DNA of 64,000 bases from Nonomuraea terrae (GTDB lineage: Bacteria; Actinomycetota; Actinomycetes; Streptosporangiales; Streptosporangiaceae): NCBI RefSeq assembly GCF_004348995.1, contig NZ_SMKQ01000008.1:42170-106169 (forward strand). The letters run 5' to 3'. Of the stretch, positions 1-7,970 are shown piece by piece. The translations under genes were made by a program, and so were the position numbers. The notes beneath the pieces are model-generated. The model saw nothing but the letters and a program-made list of their open reading frames with translations. It did no database searches and was not told where the DNA came from. Position 1 is the stretch's first letter. Each line of letters starts with the position of its first letter.

Positions 1-2
1 AC

Positions 3-473
3 GCCTCACGGCAGGCGCTCGAAGGCCACGACGATGAGCGGATCGTCGGATACCGGAGGGTGCTGACGGGGGCGGAGAACTGCGCCATGTGCGTGCTCGC
101 CTCCACACAGCGCTACCACATCGGGGATCTGCTGCCGATCCATCCCGCGTGCGACTGCGCCGTGGCGCCCATCATCGGCGACGCAGACCCGGGGCAGATC
201 ATCAACTCCGTCGTCGTCACCGAAGGCGCCCAGGCGCTGACGACGAACAGCCAGGGAGTGAACGTGTTCTCCGGCGACCAGCTCACAGACCTCGGGGAGC
301 TCTTGGAGCCCCTGCACGAGGAGATCGAGAAGCGTTTCGGCAAGTCCGACAGGGGCGGCCGGGCTCTCGATTACCGCAAGGTCCTCACCGTGCACCAGCA
401 CGGCGAGATCGGCCCCGTTTTGGCGGTCAAAGGCCAGCACTTCACGGGACCTGCAGAAATTCCGACCCACTGA
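3..473 (+). CDS. Phage minor head protein, MuF/VG15-like (3' part only)
   Basis: The reading frame is open to the first base, so this is the C-terminal part of a longer protein. The motif CAMCVLASTQRY followed by HPACDC is typical of the cysteine-containing end of MuF/VG15-type minor capsid proteins, which sit near the portal and are packaged in the head. It lies directly upstream of scaffold and capsid genes, the usual position for this family. The remainder, and presumably the portal and terminase, lie left of the window. Confidence 0.75.
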   Translation, partial: ASRQALEGHDDERIVGYRRVLTGAENCAMCVLASTQRYHIGDLLPIHPACDCAVAPIIGDADPGQIINSVVVTEGAQALTTNSQGVNVFSGDQLTDLGELLEPLHEEIEKRFGKSDRGGRALDYRKVLTVHQHGEIGPVLAVKGQHFTGPAEIPTH

Positions 474-516
474 CCGCCCGTCATGGGCGCGTGTCCCGAC
501 ATGGGAGATCACCCGC

Positions 517-1269
517 ATGAACACTGCCGTGCTGCCCGTACACCCGTACACCGGCCTCCGCGCCATTGCCGTTCTGCCCTCGGGCAGGGTGGTGTGGCCG
601 ATCATGGGAGGGTCCGGCGACGGGGGACAGCCGCAGGGGACGCAAGAGCCCGCCACGGGCCAGCCCGCCCCTGTCGCACCGGCCACAGCGCCTGCCCAGC
701 AGACGCAGCCGGGCCAGCAGCCCCAGCCGACCACGCAGCAGCCCGCCAACGACCGCGGTTACCCGGACAACACTCCGGTCGCCGACATGACGGTCGATCA
801 GCAGGCCGCCTACTGGAAGTCGCACGCGCGTAAGCACGAGGACCGGCTGAAGGCGATCGACGTCACCCCCGAGGAGCTCACGCGGCTCCGCGAGGCCGAC
901 GCCGAGATGCAGAAGCTCGCCGACGCTTCCCGCACCGACATGGAGAGGGTTGAGGCGCGAGCGACCGCCGCCGAGCAGAAGGCCGCGGCGATGGAGCCCG
1001 AACTGCTTCGGCTGCAGGCAGCCATCAAGGCCGCTCTGCCTGCCGAGGTGTCGGCGAAGCTGATCGCCGGTTCCCGCCGGATCGTCGGCAGCACAGCCGA
1101 GGAGTACGAGGCCGACGCCGCCGACTACTTCGGGTCCGCGCCGATCCAGATCGCCCCTCCCGCGCCTCCGGTGCTGGACCAGGGCGCCCGGCAGACCGGC
1201 AAGCAGGCCCCCTCCGTGGCCGCAGGACGCGACCTGTGGGCTGAACGGCACGGCAACAAGACCACCTGA
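517..1269 (+). CDS. Phage capsid scaffold protein
   Basis: A 250-residue protein with a Pro/Gln-rich segment (about residues 35-85), a charged helical, probably coiled-coil region (about 95-170), and a short basic-polar tail. This plan and its place just before the decoration and major capsid genes fit a phage scaffolding protein, which templates procapsid assembly and is then removed. No protease domain is visible in the protein. The ATG start at 517 has only a modest ribosome binding site (GGAGA). Assignment rests on order and composition rather than a catalytic motif. Confidence 0.75.
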   Translation: MNTAVLPVHPYTGLRAIAVLPSGRVVWPIMGGSGDGGQPQGTQEPATGQPAPVAPATAPAQQTQPGQQPQPTTQQPANDRGYPDNTPVADMTVDQQAAYWKSHARKHEDRLKAIDVTPEELTRLREADAEMQKLADASRTDMERVEARATAAEQKAAAMEPELLRLQAAIKAALPAEVSAKLIAGSRRIVGSTAEEYEADAADYFGSAPIQIAPPAPPVLDQGARQTGKQAPSVAAGRDLWAERHGNKTT

Positions 1270-1288
1270 ACTCCCTGAGGAGACACCT

Positions 1289-2002
1289 ATGGACCTCAGC
1301 ATGAGGACCGAGAACTTCAGCTTCGACGACCAGTCGTGGCTCGGCTCCGCTCACGGGACCGACGCCGCCCGAACCATCACCCTGGACGTGTCCGCTTTCA
1401 CTGCGGGCGTCCACTACCCGAACGGCTACTTCCCGTCCGGTCTCCCGCTCGCGAAGATCACCGCGTCGGGCAAGTACGGCCCCTACGCCGCCAACCCTGG
1501 CGAGGTGCAGACGGTCACCATCACCGGCGGCCCGACCGGCGGCACCTACACGCTCACCTTCGACGGCGAGACCACCGCGGCGATCGCCTACAACGCGACC
1601 GCGTCGGCCGTGCAGACCGCGCTGGAGGCGCTGTCCAACATCGAGCCCGGCGACGTGACCGCCGCCGGCGGCCCGCACCCCGGCACCGCGGTCACGGTCA
1701 CCTTCGCGGGCGGCTACCTGGGCGAGAACGTGCCGCAGATGAGCGCCGCTTCGGGCTCACTGACCGGCGGCACCACGCCGACTGTCACCGTGACGACCAC
1801 GACCGGGGGCGGCTCCGGCTCCGCGGACGGTACGGAGATGCTGGCCGGGTTCCTGTTCTGCGCCGTGGACGCCCCCGCCCTGACCACGACGGACGTCGGT
1901 GCTGCCCTGCTGGAGCACGGCCGTGTCATCGCTTCCAAGCTGCCCATCGCCGTCGACGCCGCCGGGCAGGCGGACGTCGCCGGCCGGATCATCTTCGCCT
2001 GA
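1289..2002 (+). CDS. Head decoration protein with Ig-like insertion
   Basis: A 237-residue protein placed between scaffold and major capsid. The N-terminal ~60 residues and C-terminal ~55 residues (LLEHGRVIASKLP region) resemble gpD/HK97-type head decoration proteins. Residues about 70-175 form a Thr/Gly-rich beta repeat (VQTVTITGGPTGGTYTLTF, then NVPQMSAAS) seen in other actinophage virion proteins. Decoration proteins bind the outside of the expanded capsid, so the insertion is probably displayed on the head surface. A good Shine-Dalgarno (GAGGAG) precedes the ATG. Confidence 0.75.
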   Translation: MDLSMRTENFSFDDQSWLGSAHGTDAARTITLDVSAFTAGVHYPNGYFPSGLPLAKITASGKYGPYAANPGEVQTVTITGGPTGGTYTLTFDGETTAAIAYNATASAVQTALEALSNIEPGDVTAAGGPHPGTAVTVTFAGGYLGENVPQMSAASGSLTGGTTPTVTVTTTTGGGSGSADGTEMLAGFLFCAVDAPALTTTDVGAALLEHGRVIASKLPIAVDAAGQADVAGRIIFA

Positions 2003-2014
2003 TAGGGGCTCCTG

Positions 2015-3049
2015 ATGCTGATCAACACTGACTACATCACCCCGGCGGAGCTCACCGGCTACGTGCGGGCGGGCGCCGCTGACTGGGCGCGCAACCAGTT
2101 CTCGCTCGCGAGGTGGCTGCCGAACAACCCGATCGACGACCTGGACTTCCGCTTCACGCGCGGCGGCGAAGGTCTCATCGAGGCCGCGACCTTCCGCGCC
2201 TACGACGCCGAGTCGCCGATCGGTTCCCGGCCTGGCGCGGTCCGTATCTCGGGCGAGCTCCCGCCGATCAGCCGCAAGATCCGGCTGGGCGAGTACGACC
2301 GGCTCAAGCAGCGCAAGCTGGATGACCGGATCCGCGGCGCGCTCATGTCGGACGCCGAGCGCATGGTCAAGAGCATCATGGCGCGGATGGAGCTGGCCCG
2401 CGGCGACGCGCTCGTCAACGGCAAGGTCACCATCTCGGAGAACGGTCTCATGGTCGAGGCTGACTTCGGCCGGTCCGGGTCCATGTCTGTGGCGCCTGGC
2501 ACGCTGTGGTCGGACCTGGCGACCGCCACTCCGCTGACGGACCTGCTCGCGTGGCGGGAGACCTACATCTCCACCAATGGCGAACTGCCCGGCGCGATCG
2601 TCACCAGCACGCGGGTGCTGAACTATCTGCTGCGCAACGCGGAGATCCGGGCGCTGGCCGCGACCGCGATCGGTACGCCGACGCTGGTGGCGCCGGGCAT
2701 GCTGACGCAGGTGTTCGAGGCGCACGGCCTGCCGCCGGTGTACGCCTACGACGCCCAGGTCAAGGTCAACGGCTCCGCCACCCGCGTGGTGGCTGACGAC
2801 AAGCTGGTGCTGCTGCCCGCTCCGGGCGACGCCAACAGCCCCGAGTCCTCCGACCTGGGCGCCACTCTGTGGGGCACCACGGTGGAGGCCACCTCGCCGA
2901 AGTACGCGATCGAGATGGGCGAGGAGCCCGGCATCGTCGCCGGATCGTACGAGGACGAGGACCCGATCGCGCTGTGGACGAAGGCGTCCGCGATCGGCCT
3001 GCCGATCCTGGCCAACCCCGACCTCGCCATGGTCGCTGACGTCGCCTAG
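2015..3049 (+). CDS. Major capsid protein (gpE type)
   Basis: A 344-residue protein with features of the phage major capsid protein E family: an N-terminal arm, a segment around GSRPGAVRISGELPPI, a long helical stretch with SDAERMVKSIMARMELARGD, and the C-terminal TLWGTTVEATSPKYAIE region. It would assemble the icosahedral head. Length and position after scaffold and decoration genes match the family. No N-terminal delta-domain cleavage site is evident. This is one of the firmest calls in the window. Confidence 0.92.
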   Translation: MLINTDYITPAELTGYVRAGAADWARNQFSLARWLPNNPIDDLDFRFTRGGEGLIEAATFRAYDAESPIGSRPGAVRISGELPPISRKIRLGEYDRLKQRKLDDRIRGALMSDAERMVKSIMARMELARGDALVNGKVTISENGLMVEADFGRSGSMSVAPGTLWSDLATATPLTDLLAWRETYISTNGELPGAIVTSTRVLNYLLRNAEIRALAATAIGTPTLVAPGMLTQVFEAHGLPPVYAYDAQVKVNGSATRVVADDKLVLLPAPGDANSPESSDLGATLWGTTVEATSPKYAIEMGEEPGIVAGSYEDEDPIALWTKASAIGLPILANPDLAMVADVA

Positions 3050-3058
3050 GAGGAGATC

Positions 3059-3409
3059 GTGGCTCGACTGACGACCACGGTCTACGTCGTCGACCCGGAC
3101 GGGCGTCAGCGCCCGTTCGGGCCCGGCGTGGACCTACCGGAGTGGGCGGTCACCCAGATCAGCAATCCTGATGTGTGGGACGGCGACCTCCCCGAGCATC
3201 TGAACGCCTCCGACGAGAAGGACGAGGACCAGGGGCCAGACAACGGCCAGCAGCCCGAACCCGAGCTTCAGGAACCGCCCAGAGGCGGCTCCGGATCCGG
3301 CAAGGAGGCGTGGGCCGCCTACGCCGCCGCCCGCGGTGTCGAGGTGGACGCCGACGCCTCGCGGGACGACATCATCGACCTGCTCGCCGAGCGAGGGCTG
3401 ATCGACTGA
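3059..3409 (+). CDS. Small phage neck-region protein with Lsr2/SAP-like tail
   Basis: A 116-residue protein started by GTG after a strong AGGAGGA site. It has a small N-terminal beta-rich part, an acidic Asp/Glu/Pro linker (about residues 45-78) and a C-terminal ~35-residue helix-extended-helix segment (AYAAARGVEVDADASRDDII) like the fold at the end of Lsr2 and Rho-N/SAP domains. Similar small proteins often follow the capsid gene in actinophages. The stop overlaps the next start (TGATG). Function is unproven. Confidence 0.65.
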   Translation: MARLTTTVYVVDPDGRQRPFGPGVDLPEWAVTQISNPDVWDGDLPEHLNASDEKDEDQGPDNGQQPEPELQEPPRGGSGSGKEAWAAYAAARGVEVDADASRDDIIDLLAERGLID

Positions 3410-3795
3410 TGGCCTACGCCACGCTCGCCGACTACGAGGCCCGGCATGGCAGCGTCTGCTCCGCCGAGCAGATCAACAAGATCACCGCCCTGCTGGATGA
3501 CGCTTCGGCGCTGATCCAGTCGATCCTGCCCGTCGGATACACGCCGGCGCAGGAGCTGACACGGGCGGTCACGGTGGCGATGGTGGCGCGCGGCTCGACG
3601 AACACGGGCGGCCTTCGGTCCAAAACCGTAGGCAACGTGTCGGAGGCGTACGCCGAGCAGGCCGGCCTGTACCTCACCGAAGGGGAGGAGCGGATGCTGC
3701 TGGCCGCCTACGACGCCGACCATTCCTCTGCCTACACGGTGGACGCCCGCGACGACGGACTTCCGCTGCGCCGCCGCTCATCCTGCAGGCGGTGA
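3409..3795 (+). CDS. Head-tail connector (adaptor) protein
   Basis: A 128-residue protein beginning MAYATLADYEARHG, with helices around ITALLDDASALIQSILP and an acidic-hydrophobic C-terminal half. This is the common pattern of gp15/gp6-like connector proteins that join the portal ring to the tail stopper. The ATG overlaps the previous stop, which fixes the start. It sits first in the connector set (3409-6422), before the stopper and tail-completion genes. Confidence 0.75.
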   Translation: MAYATLADYEARHGSVCSAEQINKITALLDDASALIQSILPVGYTPAQELTRAVTVAMVARGSTNTGGLRSKTVGNVSEAYAEQAGLYLTEGEERMLLAAYDADHSSAYTVDARDDGLPLRRRSSCRR

Positions 3796-3798
3796 CGC

Positions 3799-4125
3799 GT
3801 GCAGACCGGAGGGCAGACGGTCACGTTGGTGCGTCGCGTCGAATCCGGCCGGGACGCGCACGGAAACCCCGTCTACACGCAGACCCGGACAGCGGTGAGC
3901 GGCTGCTCGGTGCAGCCGCTCACCACCAACGAGCAACTCGCGGCCGGCGCCCAAGTTCAGGGCCGGTGGAGGTTGTTCGGCCCCGCGGGCCTGAACCTGG
4001 ACGGCATTGACGCCATCGAGGTGAACGGCCGCACATACGAGATCGACGGCGAGGCGCAGGAGTGGCCGGACCTGTCCGGGCGGGCCGACCACGTCGAGGC
4101 TTTCCTGAGGAGAGTGACCGGGTGA
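3799..4125 (+). CDS. Head-tail stopper/adaptor protein
   Basis: A 108-residue, beta-rich protein (QTVTLVRRVESGRDAHGNP, then INGRTYEIDG-like and WPDLSGRADHVEAFLRR) matching the short head-completion proteins that plug the connector until the tail joins. GTG at 3799 is chosen because it lies 3 bases after the preceding stop. The end overlaps the glycosyltransferase start (GTGA), so the two are probably translationally coupled. Confidence 0.7.
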   Translation: MQTGGQTVTLVRRVESGRDAHGNPVYTQTRTAVSGCSVQPLTTNEQLAAGAQVQGRWRLFGPAGLNLDGIDAIEVNGRTYEIDGEAQEWPDLSGRADHVEAFLRRVTG

Positions 4126-5129
4126 GGATCCTCGCCAGATTTCACGCATACCCGCCACTGCACAACGCGGGCGCCGAATGGGCGGCGCACACGCTGCTGC
4201 GCGCGCTCGCCGAGCGGGGCCACCAGGTGCAGGTGTGGCTGTCGGAAGTAGCTGGGCGGGAGCCGTACGAGCTGGACGACGTCCAGGTGCTGCCGGCCCG
4301 CACGCAGAAAGACTTCGTCGAAGCCGTTCGGAAGGGCGCAGTTGTCGTCTCCCATCTGGAGAACGTCCGCTCTGCCGCGTCGGCGGCTCGCGGGTGGGGC
4401 AGGCCGCTGGTCGTGCTGGCCCACAACACCTTCCCTGGGACGTTCAAGGCGATCGGATCGGGCACGACAGCGCTGGCTGTCTACAACAGCCAGTGGATGG
4501 CCCAGGAGGCGACCAAGTTTTGGGCCAAGCACCCCGAGGCCGTCAAACCCGAGCGGGAGATCGTGGTCCGGCCGCCGGTGCACGCCGGCGACTACCGCGC
4601 CACACCGGGCGAGCTGGTGACGCTGGTCAACTTGTTCCCCAACAAGGGCGCTGATCTGTTCTGGAAGCTCGCCGCGGCCATGCCTGAGCGGAAGTTCCTC
4701 GCGGTGAAGGGCTCCTATGGGGATCAGGACGTGCGTGACCTGCCGAACGTGGACGTGGTCGAGAACGTGCCTGGCACTGACATGGCCAAGAGCGTGTACG
4801 GGCGTACCCGCGTACTGCTGATGCCCAGCGAATATGAGTCGTGGGGACGGGTTGGGGTGGAAGCGTACGCGTCCGGCATCCCCGTCGTCGCCGCGCCCAC
4901 CCCGGGTTTGAAGGAGTCACTCGGCGACGCCGGCATCTTCGTTGAACGCGACGACCTGGACGGCTGGCGGGCCGCCGTCGAAGCGCTGGACGACCCGGAC
5001 GCCTACAAAAGCGCCTCCGCTGCGGCGAAGAAGCGATCCAAGCATCTGGACCCCGCTACGGATCTGGCGCGATGGTGCGAGGCGATCGAGGCGCTTAGTG
5101 GAAGTTCGGCTCGGCGGGCGCGCGGCTAG
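4122..5129 (+). CDS. Glycosyltransferase family 4-like protein
   Basis: A 335-residue GT-B fold protein. The N-terminal domain has the donor-free start HNAGAEWAAHTLLRALAERGHQV. The C-terminal domain has the phosphate-binding loop (LVNLFPNKGADLFWKLA) and the GT4 EX7E-type motif near PSEYESWGRVGVEAYASGIPVV. It would transfer a sugar from an activated donor to an unknown acceptor. The GTG start overlaps the preceding connector stop, so it is embedded in the virion assembly operon. Virion glycosylation or change of host surface sugars are both possible; the acceptor cannot be read from sequence. Confidence 0.85.
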   Translation: MRILARFHAYPPLHNAGAEWAAHTLLRALAERGHQVQVWLSEVAGREPYELDDVQVLPARTQKDFVEAVRKGAVVVSHLENVRSAASAARGWGRPLVVLAHNTFPGTFKAIGSGTTALAVYNSQWMAQEATKFWAKHPEAVKPEREIVVRPPVHAGDYRATPGELVTLVNLFPNKGADLFWKLAAAMPERKFLAVKGSYGDQDVRDLPNVDVVENVPGTDMAKSVYGRTRVLLMPSEYESWGRVGVEAYASGIPVVAAPTPGLKESLGDAGIFVERDDLDGWRAAVEALDDPDAYKSASAAAKKRSKHLDPATDLARWCEAIEALSGSSARRARG

Positions 5130-5671
5130 ATACGCCGCAGGATCTGCGCCTTCTTCGCCTCGAATTCGGCCTCGGTCACGACGCCCATGTCTCGGAGCTC
5201 ACCCAGGCGGCGCAGCGTCTCCAATGGGTCCTCTGATGGTGCGGCCGGCGGGGGCGGCGGTGTTGGCGCACTGCTGGGGTTGTCCACTGGGGCAAGCCGG
5301 TTTCGGATTGCGTCAGCGATGGACTTGCCGTCCGGGTTGAGGAGCTGCTTGATCTCCGCCTTGTTGCCGGATGCGAAGACAGTCAATACCCCTTGGGTCA
5401 GCCCGGACCGCCACTGCACGGACGAGATCTTCTCCAGGGGAAAGTCCTCGGTGGCCTTGTTGACCCAACCGTCGCGAAGAAACAGCAGTCTGTGGCCGGT
5501 GAGGGCCACCAGTCCAAGCCCGCCACCGTAGGTCCCGCCGGCGAGATGGTGAACAACTTCTCCTTCCCACAGGTAGTCGACCAGCCGCCTGATCTCGCGT
5601 TTGGCGCCGAACTTGGATCCCATTCGGTCGGCCGCGGCCTGGATGTCTTGCCGTAGCGCCTCATCTGTCAC
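5126..5671 (-). CDS. Bacterial PH domain and SHOCT domain protein
   Basis: A 181-residue protein encoded opposite to all its neighbours. Residues about 20-110 form a bacterial PH-like domain (GGGLGLVALTGHRLLFL, then FPLEKISSVQW). A Pro-rich linker (about 134-145) leads to a C-terminal SHOCT helix pair (LRRLGELRDMGVVTEAEFE). These are common cytoplasmic actinobacterial proteins of unknown role. The stop overlaps the end of the glycosyltransferase gene by 4 bases. As a lone reverse gene in a late operon it behaves like a moron that could be expressed from the prophage. Confidence 0.8.
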   Translation of the reverse strand: MTDEALRQDIQAAADRMGSKFGAKREIRRLVDYLWEGEVVHHLAGGTYGGGLGLVALTGHRLLFLRDGWVNKATEDFPLEKISSVQWRSGLTQGVLTVFASGNKAEIKQLLNPDGKSIADAIRNRLAPVDNPSSAPTPPPPPAAPSEDPLETLRRLGELRDMGVVTEAEFEAKKAQILRRI

Positions 5672-5742
5672 GCCGTTATCCCTTCTTCGTAGCCACCCGT
5701 ACGACGCGCACCACGGGTGCTTAGTTGTCGCAGGAGGTCACC

Positions 5743-6048
5743 GTGGCAGTGCGCGCCCGCTTTCGTGGCAACTACAAGGGCGTCGGACGCCTTCTGGCCT
5801 CAAAGCAGATGCAGGACGAGATGGAATCCCGCGCGAAGCGGCTCCAATCCGCGTGCGAGGCGGATGCGCCTCGGGACACCGGCGCCTACAGCCAGAGCTT
5901 CCGCGTGGAGACGGGTGTCCGGCAGGGCCGCACACCACGCGCCGAATCCAAGGTCATCAACGATGACCCTGCCGCTCCCTACGTGGAATGGGGCACCTCC
6001 CGGACACCGCGTCATCGTGTGATGGGCAGAGCGGCAGGCGCCGAATGA
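5743..6048 (+). CDS. HK97 gp10-like tail completion protein
   Basis: A 101-residue protein with the family pattern SACEADAPRDTGAYSQSF and a late APYVEWGTS. These are hallmarks of HK97 gp10-like proteins that finish the neck or tail interface. GTG at 5743 is chosen because AGGAGGT lies 6-12 bases upstream; a TTG at 5725 in the same frame lies before that site. The end overlaps the next ATG. Confidence 0.8.
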   Translation: MAVRARFRGNYKGVGRLLASKQMQDEMESRAKRLQSACEADAPRDTGAYSQSFRVETGVRQGRTPRAESKVINDDPAAPYVEWGTSRTPRHRVMGRAAGAE

Positions 6049-6422
6049 TCGACATTGAGGCGGCGCTCACCGTCTGGCTGCAGGACGCCTTCGAAGGCGT
6101 TCATGCCTCCACCGAAACTCCTCCGGACCTGGAGCGGCGTCTGCCCTGGTTGCAGGTTGAGCGCCTCGGTGGCCCGTATGACGGGTTCCGCCGCGATCAG
6201 CCGATCGTGGACATCACCAGCTTCGCCGCTACCGGTACCGCAGCATCCGACCTCGCGCTACTCGTGCAGCAGGCGCTACACGACCAGCTTCAAGGGGCCA
6301 CCGCCGGCGGTGCAGTTTTCGCCCGAGTGCAGACCCGCACGGGCCCTCACAAAGTGCCTTACGACAACCCCAACCTGCGCCGCTACGAGGCGACCTACGC
6401 CTTCGTAGTCCACCCCGCCTAG
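6045..6422 (+). CDS. Tail terminator protein
   Basis: A 125-residue protein with the layout of phage tail terminators (MIDIEAALTVWLQDAFEGV, WLQVERLGGPYDGFRRDQP, C-terminal YEATYAFVVHP). Terminators cap the tail tube and join it to the head connector. Position immediately before the tail tube gene supports this. The ATG overlaps the previous stop (ATGA), fixing the start. Confidence 0.75.
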   Translation: MIDIEAALTVWLQDAFEGVHASTETPPDLERRLPWLQVERLGGPYDGFRRDQPIVDITSFAATGTAASDLALLVQQALHDQLQGATAGGAVFARVQTRTGPHKVPYDNPNLRRYEATYAFVVHPA

Positions 6423-6438
6423 CGGCGCACCTCTGCGA

Positions 6439-6466
6439 GCCCCCGAGCCGACGGCCGGGGGCTTTT
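6439..6466 (+). terminator. Intrinsic terminator between neck and tail genes
   Basis: A 7-bp stem (gcccccg at 6439-6445 with cgggggc at 6456-6462) is followed by TTTT. Sited 17 bases after the tail terminator stop, it may reduce read-through or separate transcripts before the abundant tail tube gene. Confidence 0.6.
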
Positions 6467-6500
6467 GCACGCCCACGACCACGAGATCTAGGAGCTCACC

Positions 6501-7085
6501 ATGGTCAACATCATTCGCGCTGCCGATCTCGCGCTCGTCGGGAGCAACGGCGGCGCATGGGTCGCCCCGCTCGGCACCGCGCAGCCGACGGACCCTGCCG
6601 GGGCTCCCACGGGCGCGTGGCTGGCGATCGGCGCCATCTCCGAGGATGGCCTCACCAACGGAGTCGACGAGGACTCGGAGCAGTTCACCCCGTGGGGCCT
6701 GAACAGCCCGTTCCGTACGGTCGTCACCTCCAGCGTCAGGACCTTCAGTTTCACCGCGTGGGAAACCAACAGGCCCATCGTGAAGTCGCTTCAGTACCGC
6801 ATCCCGGTGGAAGACCTCGCCCCTGACGAGGACGGCATCATCACCTTCGCTGAGACGGCGACTGCGGCACCCGACCGGCGAGCGTGGCTGTTCGATGTGT
6901 ACGACGGCACCGTCTGGGAGCGCTTCTTCATCCCGGAGGGCGAGATCACCGAACGCTCCGAGGTGACCTACGCGCAGGGCGAGATGGTCGGATACGAGTG
7001 GACCATCAGCACCTACCCGGACAGCTCGAACAACCTCGTCTACCACTCGTACCTGGCCCCCGAGGTTGAGGAGCACATGTCCTGA
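6501..7085 (+). CDS. Major tail tube protein
   Basis: A 194-residue protein that starts by naming a data-type beta domain (WLAIGAISEDGLTNGVDED), followed by long beta strands and RTFSFTAWETNRP. This pattern is shared by siphovirus tail tube proteins. It would polymerise around the tape measure to form the tube. A strong site (TAGGAGC) precedes ATG, in keeping with high expression. The gene directly precedes the gpG-like chaperone, the conserved order. Confidence 0.85.
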   Translation: MVNIIRAADLALVGSNGGAWVAPLGTAQPTDPAGAPTGAWLAIGAISEDGLTNGVDEDSEQFTPWGLNSPFRTVVTSSVRTFSFTAWETNRPIVKSLQYRIPVEDLAPDEDGIITFAETATAAPDRRAWLFDVYDGTVWERFFIPEGEITERSEVTYAQGEMVGYEWTISTYPDSSNNLVYHSYLAPEVEEHMS

Positions 7086-7411
7086 TGGCAACCCCGAAGA
7101 AGGTCATCACCCAGGCCGGCAAGCCCGTTTCCATGTTCTCGCTGCGGCAGCGCACGCGGGAGGCGACGCAGGAGCCGTTCACTTTCGACGTGGACGGCGA
7201 GTACTTCACCATGGCGTCGCCGGCGGAAGCGGACTGGCAGGTGACCGCCGGCCTGTCCACGGGCGACAGCAACCTGCGCGACTTCGTGCGGGAGCTGCTC
7301 GGCGACGACTACGAACGGTTCTGCAAGATCGAGGGCGTCTCCTCCGATGACATCAGTGCCCTCATCGAGGCCGCCAGCCAGCACTATCAGGGGGTTGGCC
7401 GGGGGGAATAG
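7085..7411 (+). CDS. Tail assembly chaperone, short form (gpG-like)
   Basis: A 108-residue protein (FTFDVDGEYFTMASPAEADW, ending HYQGVGRGE) located between the tail tube and tape measure genes, the place of lambda gpG. It overlaps the tail tube stop (TGATG). The frame ends in a run of six G at 7401-7406 followed by AATAG, where ribosomes can slip to give the longer gpGT-like product. The short form should be the major product. Confidence 0.8.
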   Translation: MATPKKVITQAGKPVSMFSLRQRTREATQEPFTFDVDGEYFTMASPAEADWQVTAGLSTGDSNLRDFVRELLGDDYERFCKIEGVSSDDISALIEAASQHYQGVGRGE

Positions 7412-7929
7412 CGGGCCTCGTCGCGCTGCTCGCCGAGCACTACGACGAGGTCGAGGCCGATCTGTGGTTTCACGCCAACAAGACGGATGTGCGGGATGTG
7501 CTGAGGCCGGGCGGCGGCGAATCACGTATGACCTGGCGGTTGCTAGGCAATTTGATTCGCCACCTTCCGCCCGAGTCGGCCACCAAGACGGCCCTGCGCA
7601 ACAAGATGAGCGACGCCGAGATCGCGCAGGCAGCCAAGCACGGCGACCCGTCGCAGGGGCAGTGGTCGCAGTTGGAGATGCTGATGGCCACGATCAGCGA
7701 CAAGCTCTCCTGGCTGCTGCACGCCACGCTCGTCGCCAATGGGGGCAAATCCAAGAAGCCTGAGCCGACGCCGCGTCCCGGCGTGAAGGCGAAGAGTGCG
7801 AAGCGGCACCGTGCTCTGACCGCCGAACAGTCTGAAGCGGTGCTTCGCCGTATCCACGGCGCTGACCTGCACGGCACATGGCAGCACACCAAACCCGGGC
7901 GCGTTGCTCACCTGCCGCGCTCTAACTGA
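7085..7929 (+). CDS. Tail assembly chaperone, frameshifted long form (gpGT-like)
   Basis: The frame downstream of 7399 is open without a convincing start or ribosome site, and reads GIAGLVALLAEHYDEVEADLW directly after the G run, then to 7929. A -1 shift within the G run at 7401-7406 would join the 7085 frame to it, giving a protein of about 280 residues. The C-terminal part has the WRLLGNLIRHLP segment and a basic tail typical of the T part. In lambda-like phages the long form binds the tape measure and recruits tube subunits. The exact slip codon cannot be decided from sequence. Confidence 0.7.
7399..7411 (+). promoter_or_regulatory. Candidate -1 programmed frameshift site
   Basis: The sequence ccggggggaatag places six consecutive G (7401-7406) just before the zero-frame stop TAG at 7409-7411. 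Slippage by one base back gives an open frame for another 173 codons. It lies at the gpG/gpGT junction, where long-tailed phages commonly use such a shift. Confidence 0.65.
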
Positions 7930-7970
7930 ACCAGCTCGACCGCAACCCGCAGACCGCAAGGAGGTGGGTT

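Noticed and set aside
7489..7929. Independent start (GTG/ATG at 7489) for the second chaperone frame
   Set aside because: No Shine-Dalgarno there, and the frame upstream to the G run encodes a typical chaperone segment, so a frameshift explains it better.
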